Program-made: the position numbers and the translations under genes
Notes under the pieces: generated by a model
What the model saw: only the letters and a program-made list of their open reading frames with translations
Database searches by the model: none
What the model was told of the DNA's origin: nothing
Part shown: positions 42,314 to 51,672 of the stretch, piece after piece
Layout: the number at the start of each line of letters is the position of its first letter
How positions within the stretch are numbered: the first letter of the stretch is position 1
Assembly (NCBI GenBank): GCA_030726725.1
Contig: JANRDC010000015.1
Coordinates: forward strand, 30,485 to 94,484
DNA: 64,000 nt
Source of the DNA: Flavobacteriaceae bacterium
GTDB taxonomy: Bacteria > Bacteroidota > Bacteroidia > Flavobacteriales > Flavobacteriaceae
Direction of reading: 5' to 3'

Positions 42314-43164
42314 TGGAAAAGCGAATTCAAAGTTTCTGGCGTAGTTTGGACACCTCGGGTCATATGATCGTCTTTATGGTCATCATTTTCCTAGGGGTAC
42401 AACTACAGAATTGGTTGTTTGGCGCTTCTTATAGTGGGGTAAGCTTATGGGCTTTACCCAAACAATCCAGTGAGTTTTTGTCTCGGCCCTGGACTTTATT
42501 TACCTATGGTTGGATCCATTTGCAACCCATTCATTTGGTCAGCAATACAATTTTTGTATTGGGGGCATCTCGCTTGTTTTTGCATTTGTTTTCACCGGCA
42601 AGGTGGTGGCATATTTGGTGGGTTGGTTCCCTAACTGCTGGTCTGCTCTATATTTTGGCGGGACTCGTTTTCCCCGAGCATACGGGAGGTTATTTGGTGG
42701 GTGCTTCCGCTGGTATCATGGCATTGATTATTTATGTGTGTGCCTATCAGCCTGAACTCCCCATCCGTTTATTTTTTGGTCAGATCAAGTTGAAGTATAT
42801 CGGTATTGCGTTGGTAGTCATCGACCTGATCGGCTTGTGGGGCAATTTGTCCGGGGCTCAGTTGGCCCATTTAGCAGGTGCCTTGGTCGGCTTGGTATAT
42901 GCGATCAACCTAAGGCAGGGCAGGGACTTAACTCAGTGGTCATTTCCCCGGGGGAGGGCTCAATCAAGGACCCCTAAAAGTACCTTGAAAAAAGTATATC
43001 AATCAAAAAGTCCAAAAAGGTCAACTATTGAATCGAATGCTACTCAGATGGCCAATCAACGCAAAATAGATGCTATCTTAGATAAAATAAGCACTTCTGG
43101 TTATGACGCCTTAACTCCAGAAGAGAAAAACTTTTTATTTCAACAAGGTCCTGATCATGTTTAA
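42304..43164 (+). CDS. Rhomboid intramembrane serine protease 2, with C-terminal basic tail
   Basis: A 286-residue rhomboid with catalytic Ser in GASAGIMAL and His in AHLAGALVG; the H-x4-H and N of the TM2 region appear as HLQPIHLVSN. After the last membrane segment comes a hydrophilic basic tail of about 70 residues (DLTQWSFPRG... PKSTLKK, then LDKISTSGYDALTPEEKNFL), a helical tail I recall from other Bacteroidota rhomboids. The start at 42304 overlaps rhomboid 1; an ATG at 42313 in a TGATG stop-start overlap is equally possible. The 3' end overlaps the endonuclease-like gene by 8 bases. Confidence 0.9.
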   Translation: MVLMEKRIQSFWRSLDTSGHMIVFMVIIFLGVQLQNWLFGASYSGVSLWALPKQSSEFLSRPWTLFTYGWIHLQPIHLVSNTIFVLGASRLFLHLFSPARWWHIWWVGSLTAGLLYILAGLVFPEHTGGYLVGASAGIMALIIYVCAYQPELPIRLFFGQIKLKYIGIALVVIDLIGLWGNLSGAQLAHLAGALVGLVYAINLRQGRDLTQWSFPRGRAQSRTPKSTLKKVYQSKSPKRSTIESNATQMANQRKIDAILDKISTSGYDALTPEEKNFLFQQGPDHV

Positions 43165-44218
43165 GCCCAGTGAAATAACGGATTCTTTGATGAAGGCAGC
43201 TCATATAGCGCTGATTACCGCAACAGTCATTGCGCAAATAGCTCCATTTTTACCCGGAGATGGTTACTATTTTTTGTCGTTTTTCAGTTTGGCCATGCCT
43301 TTTTTTTGGTTGCTTCATGCGCTTTTTTTGCTTTTTTGGATTTTCCGTTGGAAAAGAATGGCTTGGTGGTCTATTGGCCTCTTGATTTTTTCCCACTGGC
43401 AGTTTGGTCCTGTGTACCGATGGCAAAAAGAATCGGCCAATGACCAGACCAGTGAACTGACATTGATGAGTTACAATGTTAAGTTGTTGAATAAATACCG
43501 ATGGACCCAAGAGGAGCATTTAGCGGATAGCATTGTGTCCTATGCCCAGAACTCACAAGCAGACGTGCTCGCTTTTCAAGAGTTTGACACTGAGTTTTTA
43601 TCCGCATTTAAAGATTATCCTTACCAGACCTATTCCTCAAGAGACAACAAAGAGCGATCTGTAGTGGCGATATTGTCCAAGTACCCCATCGTCTCCAAAG
43701 GGCGAATCAATTTTCCCTCAAGTTCAAACACGGCCATTTACGCAGATATTCAGTTAAACGACCGAGTTGTCCGGGTGTACAACACTCATTTTCAGTCACT
43801 GAAATTAATGGCCCGCGATAATCAAGAAGTTTTGAAGGATACGACAAAAAGCAAGTGGGCTCAAAAATTGTCTTTTTTTTATGAGCGCATCGGTCGTTCG
43901 TTTGACAAACAGGAGTCGCAGTCTGTACTTCTATCTGCCCATAAAGAGCGGTCTCCTTATCCCAATATAGTATTGGGTGATTTCAACAACAATCAGTTTT
44001 CCTCAGTATACCATACCATACGCACGGATATGAAAGACACCTTTTTTGAAAAAGGGATGGGTTTTGGCAGTACGTTTAAGTTTGTGTTTCTACCCCTGAG
44101 AATCGATTATGTGTTGGTGGATAAGACCTTTGAGGTAAATGACCACCAGGTAGCAGAACTGCCCTATTCTGATCATTTTCCTATCCTGGTTCGATTGAAC
44201 ATGGGATTATTGGACTAG
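43157..44218 (+). CDS. Membrane-anchored endonuclease/exonuclease/phosphatase family protein
   Basis: A 353-residue protein with three hydrophobic N-terminal segments (about 15-85) and an EEP-family catalytic domain behind them. Motifs in order: MSYNVKLLNKY, AFQEFD with the metal Glu, NTHFQS with the catalytic His, LGDFNNN with Asp and Asn, RIDYVLVD and SDHFPI with the last His. All are intact. Substrate is unknown: DNA, inositol phosphates or lipid phosphates are all possible in this fold, and the membrane anchor favours an envelope role. It converges on wbqC two bases away without a terminator. Confidence 0.9.
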   Translation: MFKPSEITDSLMKAAHIALITATVIAQIAPFLPGDGYYFLSFFSLAMPFFWLLHALFLLFWIFRWKRMAWWSIGLLIFSHWQFGPVYRWQKESANDQTSELTLMSYNVKLLNKYRWTQEEHLADSIVSYAQNSQADVLAFQEFDTEFLSAFKDYPYQTYSSRDNKERSVVAILSKYPIVSKGRINFPSSSNTAIYADIQLNDRVVRVYNTHFQSLKLMARDNQEVLKDTTKSKWAQKLSFFYERIGRSFDKQESQSVLLSAHKERSPYPNIVLGDFNNNQFSSVYHTIRTDMKDTFFEKGMGFGSTFKFVFLPLRIDYVLVDKTFEVNDHQVAELPYSDHFPILVRLNMGLLD

Positions 44219-44220
44219 CG

Positions 44221-44820
44221 TTAATATTTCCGCAGGTACGCTAAACTTGAGGGGCCTTCATTGCACAGTAAATCCAGAAATGAAAGTCCAGGAATAAATC
44301 CATGTCGGTCTGTAAAAACCTGGTTGTAGGTAGAGGAGCTCTGGCTGTCGCTGAACTTATTGGATGCCCAATGGCGCAGGTCGTGTTCGGGAGGTAGGTC
44401 TTTGTTAAAAACAGCAGTTCTTTGTTGGGGTAGTTCCAATTTGGCACATTGACTTAAAACCTCGATGCTTTTGAAATTGACATCGATTAAATAAGTAAAT
44501 TTTTCTTCAAATAATCGAACTAACCGGTCTTCGTAAAACTCAAAATAGGGAGCGCTGCGGTATGCGGTTTGAATCCCGCGCCAGTGTGTTCGTTGCCATG
44601 GTTCAGATGGATCGATTTGCACATCGGTAAATAGCTGCCTGTGGTTTCTGTGTGCAATCGGAATGGTCAGTGTCAGTGCTCCTCGATCAGTAGCGATGAT
44701 CGATCTGTTCCTGTAGGATTGTTTTTGGTAGTTGCCACACACTTCCCAAACCACCTCTGCTTCCGTCATAGCAGCAAAGGTAGAGATCAAGGGCAGGTAG
44801 GTAGGTACGATTACCTTCAC
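44221..44820 (-). CDS. WbqC family protein
   Basis: A 199-residue protein of the WbqC family, which is often found with O-antigen or lipid glycan genes. Recognisable segments: VIVPTYLPLISTFAAM, CGNYQKQSYRNRS, and SEPWQRTHWRGIQTAYR, SAPYFEFYEDRL. The biochemical role is not established. In this window it follows lepB with a 4-base overlap, an arrangement I recall from flavobacteria, rather than lying in a glycan cluster. Confidence 0.9.
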   Translation of the reverse strand: MKVIVPTYLPLISTFAAMTEAEVVWEVCGNYQKQSYRNRSIIATDRGALTLTIPIAHRNHRQLFTDVQIDPSEPWQRTHWRGIQTAYRSAPYFEFYEDRLVRLFEEKFTYLIDVNFKSIEVLSQCAKLELPQQRTAVFNKDLPPEHDLRHWASNKFSDSQSSSTYNQVFTDRHGFIPGLSFLDLLCNEGPSSLAYLRKY

Positions 44821-46526
44821 GCCTTTTTAGCTTTTCTTTTTCTGAAGTAATTCGCCGCGTAGTAAACCAAAAGAGCTCCGATAAAGTAGGCGAAATAAGA
44901 GCGCGGTTGACCAGAACCGTGTACTACGGTAAACACCCGATCCCAACGAATTTTCCATTGGCTGATGGGTTGTGTAAATCTATCGATGCTCATCCAGATA
45001 AATACAGGTTTTCCCACAATATGGTCTTCTGGAACCATCCCCCAATAACGAGAGTCTTCTGAGTTATGTCGGTTGTCACCCATCATCCAATAGTAGGATT
45101 GTTGGAAAGTGTATTGGTTTTGGACTTGACCATCGACCAAAACCTCAGTGCCTTTTTGCTCAATGACATGACCCTCATAGGCGTGTATCGCCTCTTGGTA
45201 TTTCAGTATGTTTTCAGGGGTGAGTTCTATTTGATCCCCAGCTTTTGGCAAATAAAGCGGCCCGTATTGGTCCTCATTCCAGGGAAGGACAGGGCTGTGC
45301 GGATAAATACTGGGATTGTACCTTCCCTTACCCCCAATTTGTTGTACCACAGAATCGATGCCTTGGGTTTGTCTCAATATTTGGGCTGATTCTTGGGTCA
45401 TCGTCAGCCATTTCTCTCGATCCATCAATTCGGTGACCACCAATCCCTGTTGGCGAACCACTTGTGGATCAATACCTACGTCAAACGTCAATATCAAGTA
45501 TCCATCTCCTTGTGGATTATTGTAGATACTCGCTCCTGAGCGCATAATGGCGTCCGCTTGACTTTGGTTGAGTTGAGCGACACTGTAGGTCCTGTTAAAG
45601 CCATCAATCCCCTGAGATTTTAGTTTTTGTGCAGAAATTCCTTGTTGGGCAAATACGGCGTAGTTGTGTTGTAATCGAGCTCTGTCATCGTACTCAAGAG
45701 GTACTTGATTAATCATGACGCGTCCATCGACAATAGTGAGGGTATCCCCAGGAATCCCCACACATCTTTTTACATAATTGGATTTTTTATCCACCGGCTT
45801 ATCGATGCGGATATTTGATGGATCTCTAAAAAAGCGGACCGTATCTTGGGGCCAACTAAAGACAACAATATCATTGCGTCTGACCGGGGCAAATCCGGGC
45901 AGTCTTAAATACGGTATCTGGGGACTGCTGAGGTAGGATTTTTTGTCAATTACAGGTAAGCTGTCGTGCATCATAGGTGCGGCGAGTGGCGTCATGGGTA
46001 TTCTTGCCCCGTAGTGGTATTTAGATACCACCAAAAAATCTCCGATCAATAGGGTGCGCTCTAGGGAACCAGTGGGAATGACAAAGGGTTGAAGAAAATA
46101 GGTGTGAACCACACTAGCGGCCACCACGGCAAATACCATGGAACTCAACCATTCGCCAGCACCTGTTTTGGGCATTTTCTCTCGATCCGGTTGGTAGGTG
46201 AGGGTATCTCCCTTTTTGCTGACCACAAACAAATAAAACCCTAAGGATAAGACAACCGTCCACGCATCTTTTCTAGAAGTTAAAGAAAAGGCGCGGATTG
46301 TTTCTACCCAGATCACAGGTAACATGATCAGGTTCACCACGGGTAACAGTAAAAAAACGATCCAGTAGGAGGGTCTGTGGATGATTTTGAGCAGTATCCA
46401 TGCGTTGAATAAGGGTAGAAAGGCTTTCCATGGTGCATGCCCCGCTTTTTTATAGAGCGGATAAGTGGCAGCTCCGTGTATCAGTTGAATGCCTAAAAAT
46501 AATAGCAACCAGTGTGTCCAAGTCAT
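44817..46526 (-). CDS. lepB: Signal peptidase I, enlarged form with N-terminal membrane domain
   Basis: LepB cuts Sec and Tat signal peptides at the inner membrane. The 569-residue protein is much longer than E. coli LepB (324). Residues 1-115 hold three to four membrane segments not found in LepB of proteobacteria. The catalytic part begins with a further membrane segment (about 127-148) and Ser154 in PTGSLERTLL; the general base is K253 in NYVKRCVGIPGD; the box E motif GDNRHNSEDSR lies near the end. About 200 residues of inserted sequence lie between the Lys and box E. It is in the parA-wbqC operon. Confidence 0.93.
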   Translation of the reverse strand: MTWTHWLLLFLGIQLIHGAATYPLYKKAGHAPWKAFLPLFNAWILLKIIHRPSYWIVFLLLPVVNLIMLPVIWVETIRAFSLTSRKDAWTVVLSLGFYLFVVSKKGDTLTYQPDREKMPKTGAGEWLSSMVFAVVAASVVHTYFLQPFVIPTGSLERTLLIGDFLVVSKYHYGARIPMTPLAAPMMHDSLPVIDKKSYLSSPQIPYLRLPGFAPVRRNDIVVFSWPQDTVRFFRDPSNIRIDKPVDKKSNYVKRCVGIPGDTLTIVDGRVMINQVPLEYDDRARLQHNYAVFAQQGISAQKLKSQGIDGFNRTYSVAQLNQSQADAIMRSGASIYNNPQGDGYLILTFDVGIDPQVVRQQGLVVTELMDREKWLTMTQESAQILRQTQGIDSVVQQIGGKGRYNPSIYPHSPVLPWNEDQYGPLYLPKAGDQIELTPENILKYQEAIHAYEGHVIEQKGTEVLVDGQVQNQYTFQQSYYWMMGDNRHNSEDSRYWGMVPEDHIVGKPVFIWMSIDRFTQPISQWKIRWDRVFTVVHGSGQPRSYFAYFIGALLVYYAANYFRKRKAKKA

Positions 46527-46529
46527 CGT

Positions 46530-47246
46530 TTATTGTTTTGTGGGGTTGTCGATAATATCCCGCATAGAATACACTCCTTTTTTGCCGGCCATCCAAGCAG
46601 CGGCCATCACAGCCCCATGGGCAAAACCTATCCTAGAATGTGCCGTATGGGTGAGTTCAATGGTATCGATATCGTTTTGATAAATCACGTGGTGGGTACC
46701 CGGTACGTCGCCCTCGCGTACGGCATGTATGGGTAGATCCTGAGGGGTATGCGCTTCTTTTGGGGCCAAATGCCATTGGGTATATGCACCAGTTTCAATA
46801 ATTCCCTGGGCCAATGTGATTGCGGTTCCACTAGGTGCATCTAATTTTTTAGTGTGGTGAATTTCTTTGATGGATGCCTGATACTGGGGGTAAGCTGTCA
46901 TCATCTGCGCCAAAATCTCGTTGATGCGAAAGGTGATGTTTACACCGATACTAAAGTTAGAGGCATAGAGCAGACCCCCTTGTTTGGTGCATAATGCAAC
47001 GGCATCGGGATACTGATCTAACCATCCAGTGGTACCACAAACCACAGGAACTGACTGAGCAGAACACATCGAAATATTGTGAAATGCGGCCTCAGGCATG
47101 CTAAAATCTATGGCGACATCAATACCCTTGAGGTCTACAAAATCCTTTTTTTCATTGATGATTACAGGCACCTCATGCCCTTGATCTTTAGCGATCTCTT
47201 CGATGAGTTGACCCATTCGGCCGTATCCAAATAATGCAATGTTCAT
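46530..47246 (-). CDS. dapB: 4-hydroxy-tetrahydrodipicolinate reductase
   Basis: DapB reduces 4-hydroxy-tetrahydrodipicolinate on the way to meso-diaminopimelate and lysine. The 238-residue enzyme has the NAD(P) loop GYGRMGQ, the hinge CGTTGW, SNFSIGVNITF, and the substrate motif EIHHTKKLDAPSGTA. It lacks nothing recognisable and is a little shorter than E. coli DapB (273). The genes on both sides are within 3 bases. Confidence 0.95.
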   Translation of the reverse strand: MNIALFGYGRMGQLIEEIAKDQGHEVPVIINEKKDFVDLKGIDVAIDFSMPEAAFHNISMCSAQSVPVVCGTTGWLDQYPDAVALCTKQGGLLYASNFSIGVNITFRINEILAQMMTAYPQYQASIKEIHHTKKLDAPSGTAITLAQGIIETGAYTQWHLAPKEAHTPQDLPIHAVREGDVPGTHHVIYQNDIDTIELTHTAHSRIGFAHGAVMAAAWMAGKKGVYSMRDIIDNPTKQ

Positions 47247-47247
47247 A

Positions 47248-47889
47248 TCAATAGCGAAAGGTCAATTGTACTCCGGTATACCAGTGTTGGTCAATACCTG
47301 TTTTTTCCAAGGTTGGACTCCAGCGCATGCTGAGGTCTTGACTGACATTAAATTGCTTTAGGTGCGCATCCACATTGGCGTCAATGATGTTTAAAGCGTA
47401 TAACCCTATGGTGACTACTAAAGCGAGATCTCTATTGTCTTGTGCTTGTTCTTGTGCCTTTTGCAGTGCGCTGTCTGAAATATCCGGAACTCCAGGTATC
47501 AGCCCACTGTTGTTGAGGTCATAGTATTTATCAGTCATAAATCCAGCGCGTCTAGATTTAAAAGCATCCCTGAATTCTGTGTATGCCGATTGGCTGTTTA
47601 AGTATCCGTACAGGCTGCTTCCCAAGGCGGCATACACCATAGGAATTTTCCAGTATTTTTTGTTGTAGGCCTGACCCAGTCCAGGAAGTACCGCTGAAAA
47701 AAAAGCAGCCTTGGCCGGGGCCAATGGATTGATTTCAACAGCAGCTCCGGCAGCAAACTCACCTAGTTTTACCTCTTTGATTTTTTCGGTTTTGGTGGAG
47801 TACACAGGATCGTTTTCTTGGGCTAACCCCATAAAGGGGATGATGCCCAAAGACCAGAGGATCACCAAGAAGAGGTACCTAGGATTCAC
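47248..47889 (-). CDS. DUF5683 membrane protein
   Basis: A 213-residue protein with a signal peptide (FLVILWSLGIIPFMGLAQEND) and the DUF5683 core: PLAPAKAAFFSAVLPGLGQAYNKKYWKIPMVY-like region with a glycine-rich LPGLGQ turn, then two further hydrophobic segments. It is found in Bacteroidota next to parB and dapB. No function is known; similarity to TM2-like envelope proteins is only superficial. It overlaps parB by 11 bases. Confidence 0.85.
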   Translation of the reverse strand: MNPRYLFLVILWSLGIIPFMGLAQENDPVYSTKTEKIKEVKLGEFAAGAAVEINPLAPAKAAFFSAVLPGLGQAYNKKYWKIPMVYAALGSSLYGYLNSQSAYTEFRDAFKSRRAGFMTDKYYDLNNSGLIPGVPDISDSALQKAQEQAQDNRDLALVVTIGLYALNIIDANVDAHLKQFNVSQDLSMRWSPTLEKTGIDQHWYTGVQLTFRY

Positions 47890-48769
47890 CGATAAATTTT
47901 TTGGTCAATGTTTCCAGCTCTGCAGCTGATTTAAATGAAAAACTAACTGTTCCTCTTCCTGCACCTTTGGTTTGAATCACTACAGGGTTACCCCAAAGAT
48001 GTGTTAATGCGGCTTGTTGGGTAGCATATTCCCCAATTTTCGAAGTTTTCTGAGGGGCAACACTATTGTTTTGTTGTTGCACCATGGCCTCTGTAGCGCG
48101 TACAGAGAGATTTTTTGCTACGATGCGTTCGTAAAATTGAATTTGTTGTTTGGGAGTGCTCACATGGGCCAATGCTTTTCCGTGCCCCATGCTGATAAAT
48201 CCATCGCGAATTCCAGATTGAACAATGGGGTCCAGCTGTAACAGCCTGAGGTAATTAGCTACAGTAGATCTCTGCTTACCTACCCTTTGCGCCATCATTT
48301 CTTGGGTTAATTGTACTTCATCCATCAACCTCTGGTAGGACAAGGCGATTTCAATCGCGTCAAGATCTTGTCTTTGTATGTTCTCTACCAAGGCCATTTC
48401 TAAAGACTCTTGGTCGTTGGCAATACGCACATAGGCAGGTATTGAGGGAACACCAGCTAGTCTACAAGCCCGATATCTGCGTTCTCCAGAAACCAGTTGA
48501 AAAGTATTAAAATCAGTTTTCCTCACTGTGATGGGTTGAATCACACCGAGTTCTTTGATGGACTGGGCTAGTTCTTGCAGTTGCACTTCATCAAAGTGTG
48601 TCCTGGGTTGAAAAGGGTTTACTTGGATTCTGTCCAAGGGTAGGTTGATTACCTGTCCAATGACCTGATCAGCATTTTTATCCTGTGCAGTGTTTATGTC
48701 TGTATTTGGATCGCTTAACAGGGCGGATAGGCCCCTTCCTAAAGCTTGTTTTTTAGTTGCTTTGGCCAT
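47879..48769 (-). CDS. parB: Chromosome partitioning protein ParB
   Basis: ParB binds parS sites, slides on DNA as a CTP-dependent clamp and recruits ParA and SMC. The 296-residue protein has the N-terminal CTP-binding ParB domain with RIQVNPFQPRTHFDE and SGERRYRACRLAG, a central helix-turn-helix (TQEMMAQRVGKQRSTVANYLRLLQL region), and a C-terminal dimerisation region. No perfect parS consensus was seen in this window. It overlaps parA by 17 bases. Confidence 0.95.
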   Translation of the reverse strand: MAKATKKQALGRGLSALLSDPNTDINTAQDKNADQVIGQVINLPLDRIQVNPFQPRTHFDEVQLQELAQSIKELGVIQPITVRKTDFNTFQLVSGERRYRACRLAGVPSIPAYVRIANDQESLEMALVENIQRQDLDAIEIALSYQRLMDEVQLTQEMMAQRVGKQRSTVANYLRLLQLDPIVQSGIRDGFISMGHGKALAHVSTPKQQIQFYERIVAKNLSVRATEAMVQQQNNSVAPQKTSKIGEYATQQAALTHLWGNPVVIQTKGAGRGTVSFSFKSAAELETLTKKFIGES

Positions 48770-49535
48770 AAGTGGAATTGTTCTCGAGAAGCTCTTGCGC
48801 CAAATTTAAGTAATTTTGGGCGCCATTACTGCTTGCGTCGTATTTGATGATGGTTTCCCCGTAGCTCGGGGCTTCACTCAAGCGCACATTGCGCTGTATC
48901 ACTGTTTTAAATACCATGTCGTTGAAGTGTTTGCGCACTTCATCTACGACTTGGTTGGACAATCTAAGTCTGGAATCGTACATAGTCAACAGCAATCCTT
49001 CGATGTCCAGATTTGGATTGTGGATTTTTTGTACGCTTTTGACGGTGTTTAAGAGTTTACCCAACCCTTCAAGTGCAAAATACTCGCATTGAATAGGGAT
49101 AACTACTGAATCAGCTGCAGTCAAAGCATTTAGGGTCAACAATCCCAATGAAGGGGCACAATCAATGAGGATATAGTCGTAATTGTCTTTGATCGGGGCC
49201 AGCGCTTTGCGCAGCATTTGTTCCCGATCAGGCATATCCACCAATTCAATTTCAATAGCGACCAGATCTATGTGGGCGGGAATAATATCTAAATTGGGGG
49301 AGTCCGTAGCCACAATTGCTTCATTAGCTAGGGCTGTGTGTTCCAAGATTTGGTAGGTGCCTATAGATACCTGAGCGACATCAATACCTAATCCCGAAGT
49401 GGCATTGGCTTGGGGGTCGGCATCGATAATCAGGACTTTCTTTTCTAGTACGCCCAATGAGGCGGCAAGGTTCACACTGGTCGTGGTTTTTCCTACGCCT
49501 CCTTTTTGGTTGGCTACTGCAATGATTTTACCCAT
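48753..49535 (-). CDS. parA: Chromosome partitioning ATPase ParA (Soj type)
   Basis: ParA drives movement of ParB-parS complexes by ATP-dependent DNA binding. The ATG at 49535 gives 260 residues beginning MGKIIAVANQKGGVGKTT, with the deviant Walker A motif (both Lys present), the A' motif and Walker B in YILIDCAPSLG. An in-frame extension of ten residues upstream is not family-like. It heads the operon parA-parB-DUF5683-dapB-lepB-wbqC; an imperfect -7 box (TATTTTTA) lies upstream. Confidence 0.96.
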   Translation of the reverse strand: MGKIIAVANQKGGVGKTTTSVNLAASLGVLEKKVLIIDADPQANATSGLGIDVAQVSIGTYQILEHTALANEAIVATDSPNLDIIPAHIDLVAIEIELVDMPDREQMLRKALAPIKDNYDYILIDCAPSLGLLTLNALTAADSVVIPIQCEYFALEGLGKLLNTVKSVQKIHNPNLDIEGLLLTMYDSRLRLSNQVVDEVRKHFNDMVFKTVIQRNVRLSEAPSYGETIIKYDASSNGAQNYLNLAQELLENNSTYGQSN

Positions 49536-49611
49536 ATATGGTTCAAATTGAGGGTAAAAATACAACTAATTGACAAGGCCTAAAAAGAGAAATTGTTAAC
49601 ACGTTGGTAAA

Positions 49612-51672
49612 TCAATCATTCTTGATATCCTGGTTTAAAAGTCGATAGATATCTTGTGCAGCAACAGTGAGGTCTGTCCCAGGACCAAAAATTAAATCCA
49701 CCCCTTGTTCTTTCATGGATTTATAGTCCTTTTCGGGTATGATTCCGCCTAAGATCACCTTGACATGGCCCAGTCCGTGTTTTTTTAACCATTGGCATAA
49801 GTCAGGTATTAAAGCTCCGTGGCCATTGGTCATGCTGGAGACACTTACCAAGTCGGCACCCCATTTTTGCACGTATAATCCCACCTGTTCAGGGGTTTGA
49901 AAAAGCGGGGTCATACGCACTTCAAAACCTTGATCACTCAAAGCAGCAGCCACAGCGTACAATCCTCTGTCGTGACCATCTTGCCCCATTTTGGCCAAGA
50001 GTATTTTAGGTTTTCTTCCATTTTTCTTGGCCCAGGCTAATCCGGTGGTCACCGAAAAACCAAAAGACTCATGCTTGTTTAACTCAGCTTGGTAAATTCC
50101 GGATACCCCAGTAGGTTCAGGTTGATATCTGCCAAATACCTGAACCAAAACTTCACTGATCTCACCCAAGGTCGCCCCGTCTAGGGCTGCAGTTACCGCA
50201 GCCTCAAGCAGGTTAGTTTTTTTGTCTAAGGCTGCTTTTTTCAGTTGGGTTAATGATTGTGCACAAAGAGAAGCATTTCTTTGGGCCTTGTGTAGATTTA
50301 ATCGTCGGCACTGGCTTTCCAACACTTCGTCCAAGTGAATATAGCGCAGTTCAGGTTGTTCACGCTCTTGGGCCAGGTAAGTGTTCACGCCCACGATGGG
50401 ATAAGTTCCTGCATCGATTTGGGCTTGGGTTTTGGCGGCTGCTTCCAAGATGGCCCTTTTGGGAATTCCCGCTAATACGTATTGCGTCATCCCGCCCAAT
50501 TGTTGGATTTCTGTGATGATTTCCCAAGCTTGATCGATCAGCGACAAGGTTTTTTGTTCCAGCAACTCACTGCCCCCTAGGGGGTCAATAGGACGTGTCA
50601 AACCGGCTTCGCCGCCCAAATACAGTTGTGTGTTTCTAGCCCAGTGGGCTGAGTCATCAGTCGGCAGGGCCAATGCTTCATCAAATGCGTTGGTGTGTAG
50701 GCTTTGGGTGCCACCAAGTACGGCAGATATAGCTTCAACAGCTGTTCTGGTCAGGTTGTTTTTAGGCCACTGAGCAGTCAAGCTCCATCCACTGGTTTGA
50801 CAATGTGTTTTTAAGGCCCATGATTTTTCATTTTTCGCACCCAGTTGTTGCATGATGCGGGTCCACAGGACTCTAGCAGCTCTGAGTTTGGCGATTTCAT
50901 CTGCAGTATGCATACTGATACCCCAGAAAAAAGAAAGCCTTGGCCCAATATCATCAGCGGACAGTCCTTTTTCTTGGGCAGCGCGAACATAAGCCCAGCC
51001 ATCTGCCAAAGTATACGCGAGTTCTTGGGGGGTAGAGGCTCCTGCTTCTTGAAGGTGATATCCAGAAATGCTGATACTGTTAAACAACGGTAGGTGAGCG
51101 GTGCAGTATTCCATCACCTGGGCGACAATCTCCATGGATGCCTCTGGGGGATAGATATAGGTGTTACGCACCATAAATTCTTTGAGGATGTCGTTTTGAA
51201 TCGTCCCTCTGAGCAGGTGTTTATCCACCCCTTGTTTTTTTGCAGCAGCGATAAAAAAAGCCATAATTGGCAAGACTGCACCATTCATCGTCATGGAGAC
51301 GGATACTTTGCTCAAATCAATTCCCTCAAACAGCGCACACATATCCTCCAATGTGTCCACGGCGACTCCAGCTTTCCCCACATCAGCTTTCGCTTCTAGA
51401 GCGTCACTGTCATAACCCCTATGTGTGGGCAAATCAAAAGCTACGGATAATCCTGTCTGTCCCGCAGCCAAGTTTTTTTTGTAGAATTCATTGCTCTCTG
51501 CTGCGGTTGAAAACCCAGCATACTGTCGTATAGTCCATGGTTTTTGCAGGTACATGCTCAAATAAGGACCTCTGAGAAAAGGGGCCTTTCCAGCGATCAA
51601 ACCGCTGTGCCAGGAGGGGCGTTCCACAAAAGCGCTGCCGTTAAGTTGGTCTTGTACTGCTTTGCGTTTCAT
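49612..51672 (-). CDS. Methylmalonyl-CoA mutase, catalytic and B12-binding subunit
   Basis: This B12 enzyme interconverts methylmalonyl-CoA and succinyl-CoA. Taking the ATG at 51672, which overlaps the small-subunit stop by four bases, gives 686 residues. The TIM-barrel domain starts with LRGPYLSMYLQKPWTIRQYAGFS, with the family Tyr, and ends near 520; the C-terminal cobalamin domain carries the D-G-H-D-R-G adenosylcobalamin motif in KMGQDGHDRGLYA and GGIIPEKD. The enzyme works as a heterodimer with the upstream gene. No mutase chaperone (meaB) or epimerase gene is within the window. Confidence 0.96.
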   Translation of the reverse strand: MKRKAVQDQLNGSAFVERPSWHSGLIAGKAPFLRGPYLSMYLQKPWTIRQYAGFSTAAESNEFYKKNLAAGQTGLSVAFDLPTHRGYDSDALEAKADVGKAGVAVDTLEDMCALFEGIDLSKVSVSMTMNGAVLPIMAFFIAAAKKQGVDKHLLRGTIQNDILKEFMVRNTYIYPPEASMEIVAQVMEYCTAHLPLFNSISISGYHLQEAGASTPQELAYTLADGWAYVRAAQEKGLSADDIGPRLSFFWGISMHTADEIAKLRAARVLWTRIMQQLGAKNEKSWALKTHCQTSGWSLTAQWPKNNLTRTAVEAISAVLGGTQSLHTNAFDEALALPTDDSAHWARNTQLYLGGEAGLTRPIDPLGGSELLEQKTLSLIDQAWEIITEIQQLGGMTQYVLAGIPKRAILEAAAKTQAQIDAGTYPIVGVNTYLAQEREQPELRYIHLDEVLESQCRRLNLHKAQRNASLCAQSLTQLKKAALDKKTNLLEAAVTAALDGATLGEISEVLVQVFGRYQPEPTGVSGIYQAELNKHESFGFSVTTGLAWAKKNGRKPKILLAKMGQDGHDRGLYAVAAALSDQGFEVRMTPLFQTPEQVGLYVQKWGADLVSVSSMTNGHGALIPDLCQWLKKHGLGHVKVILGGIIPEKDYKSMKEQGVDLIFGPGTDLTVAAQDIYRLLNQDIKND

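Noticed and set aside
47879..49535. parS site near parAB
   Set aside because: I saw no match to the parS palindrome (TGTTTCAC-GTGAAACA) in or around the operon or elsewhere in the window; a diverged parS would need a computed search.
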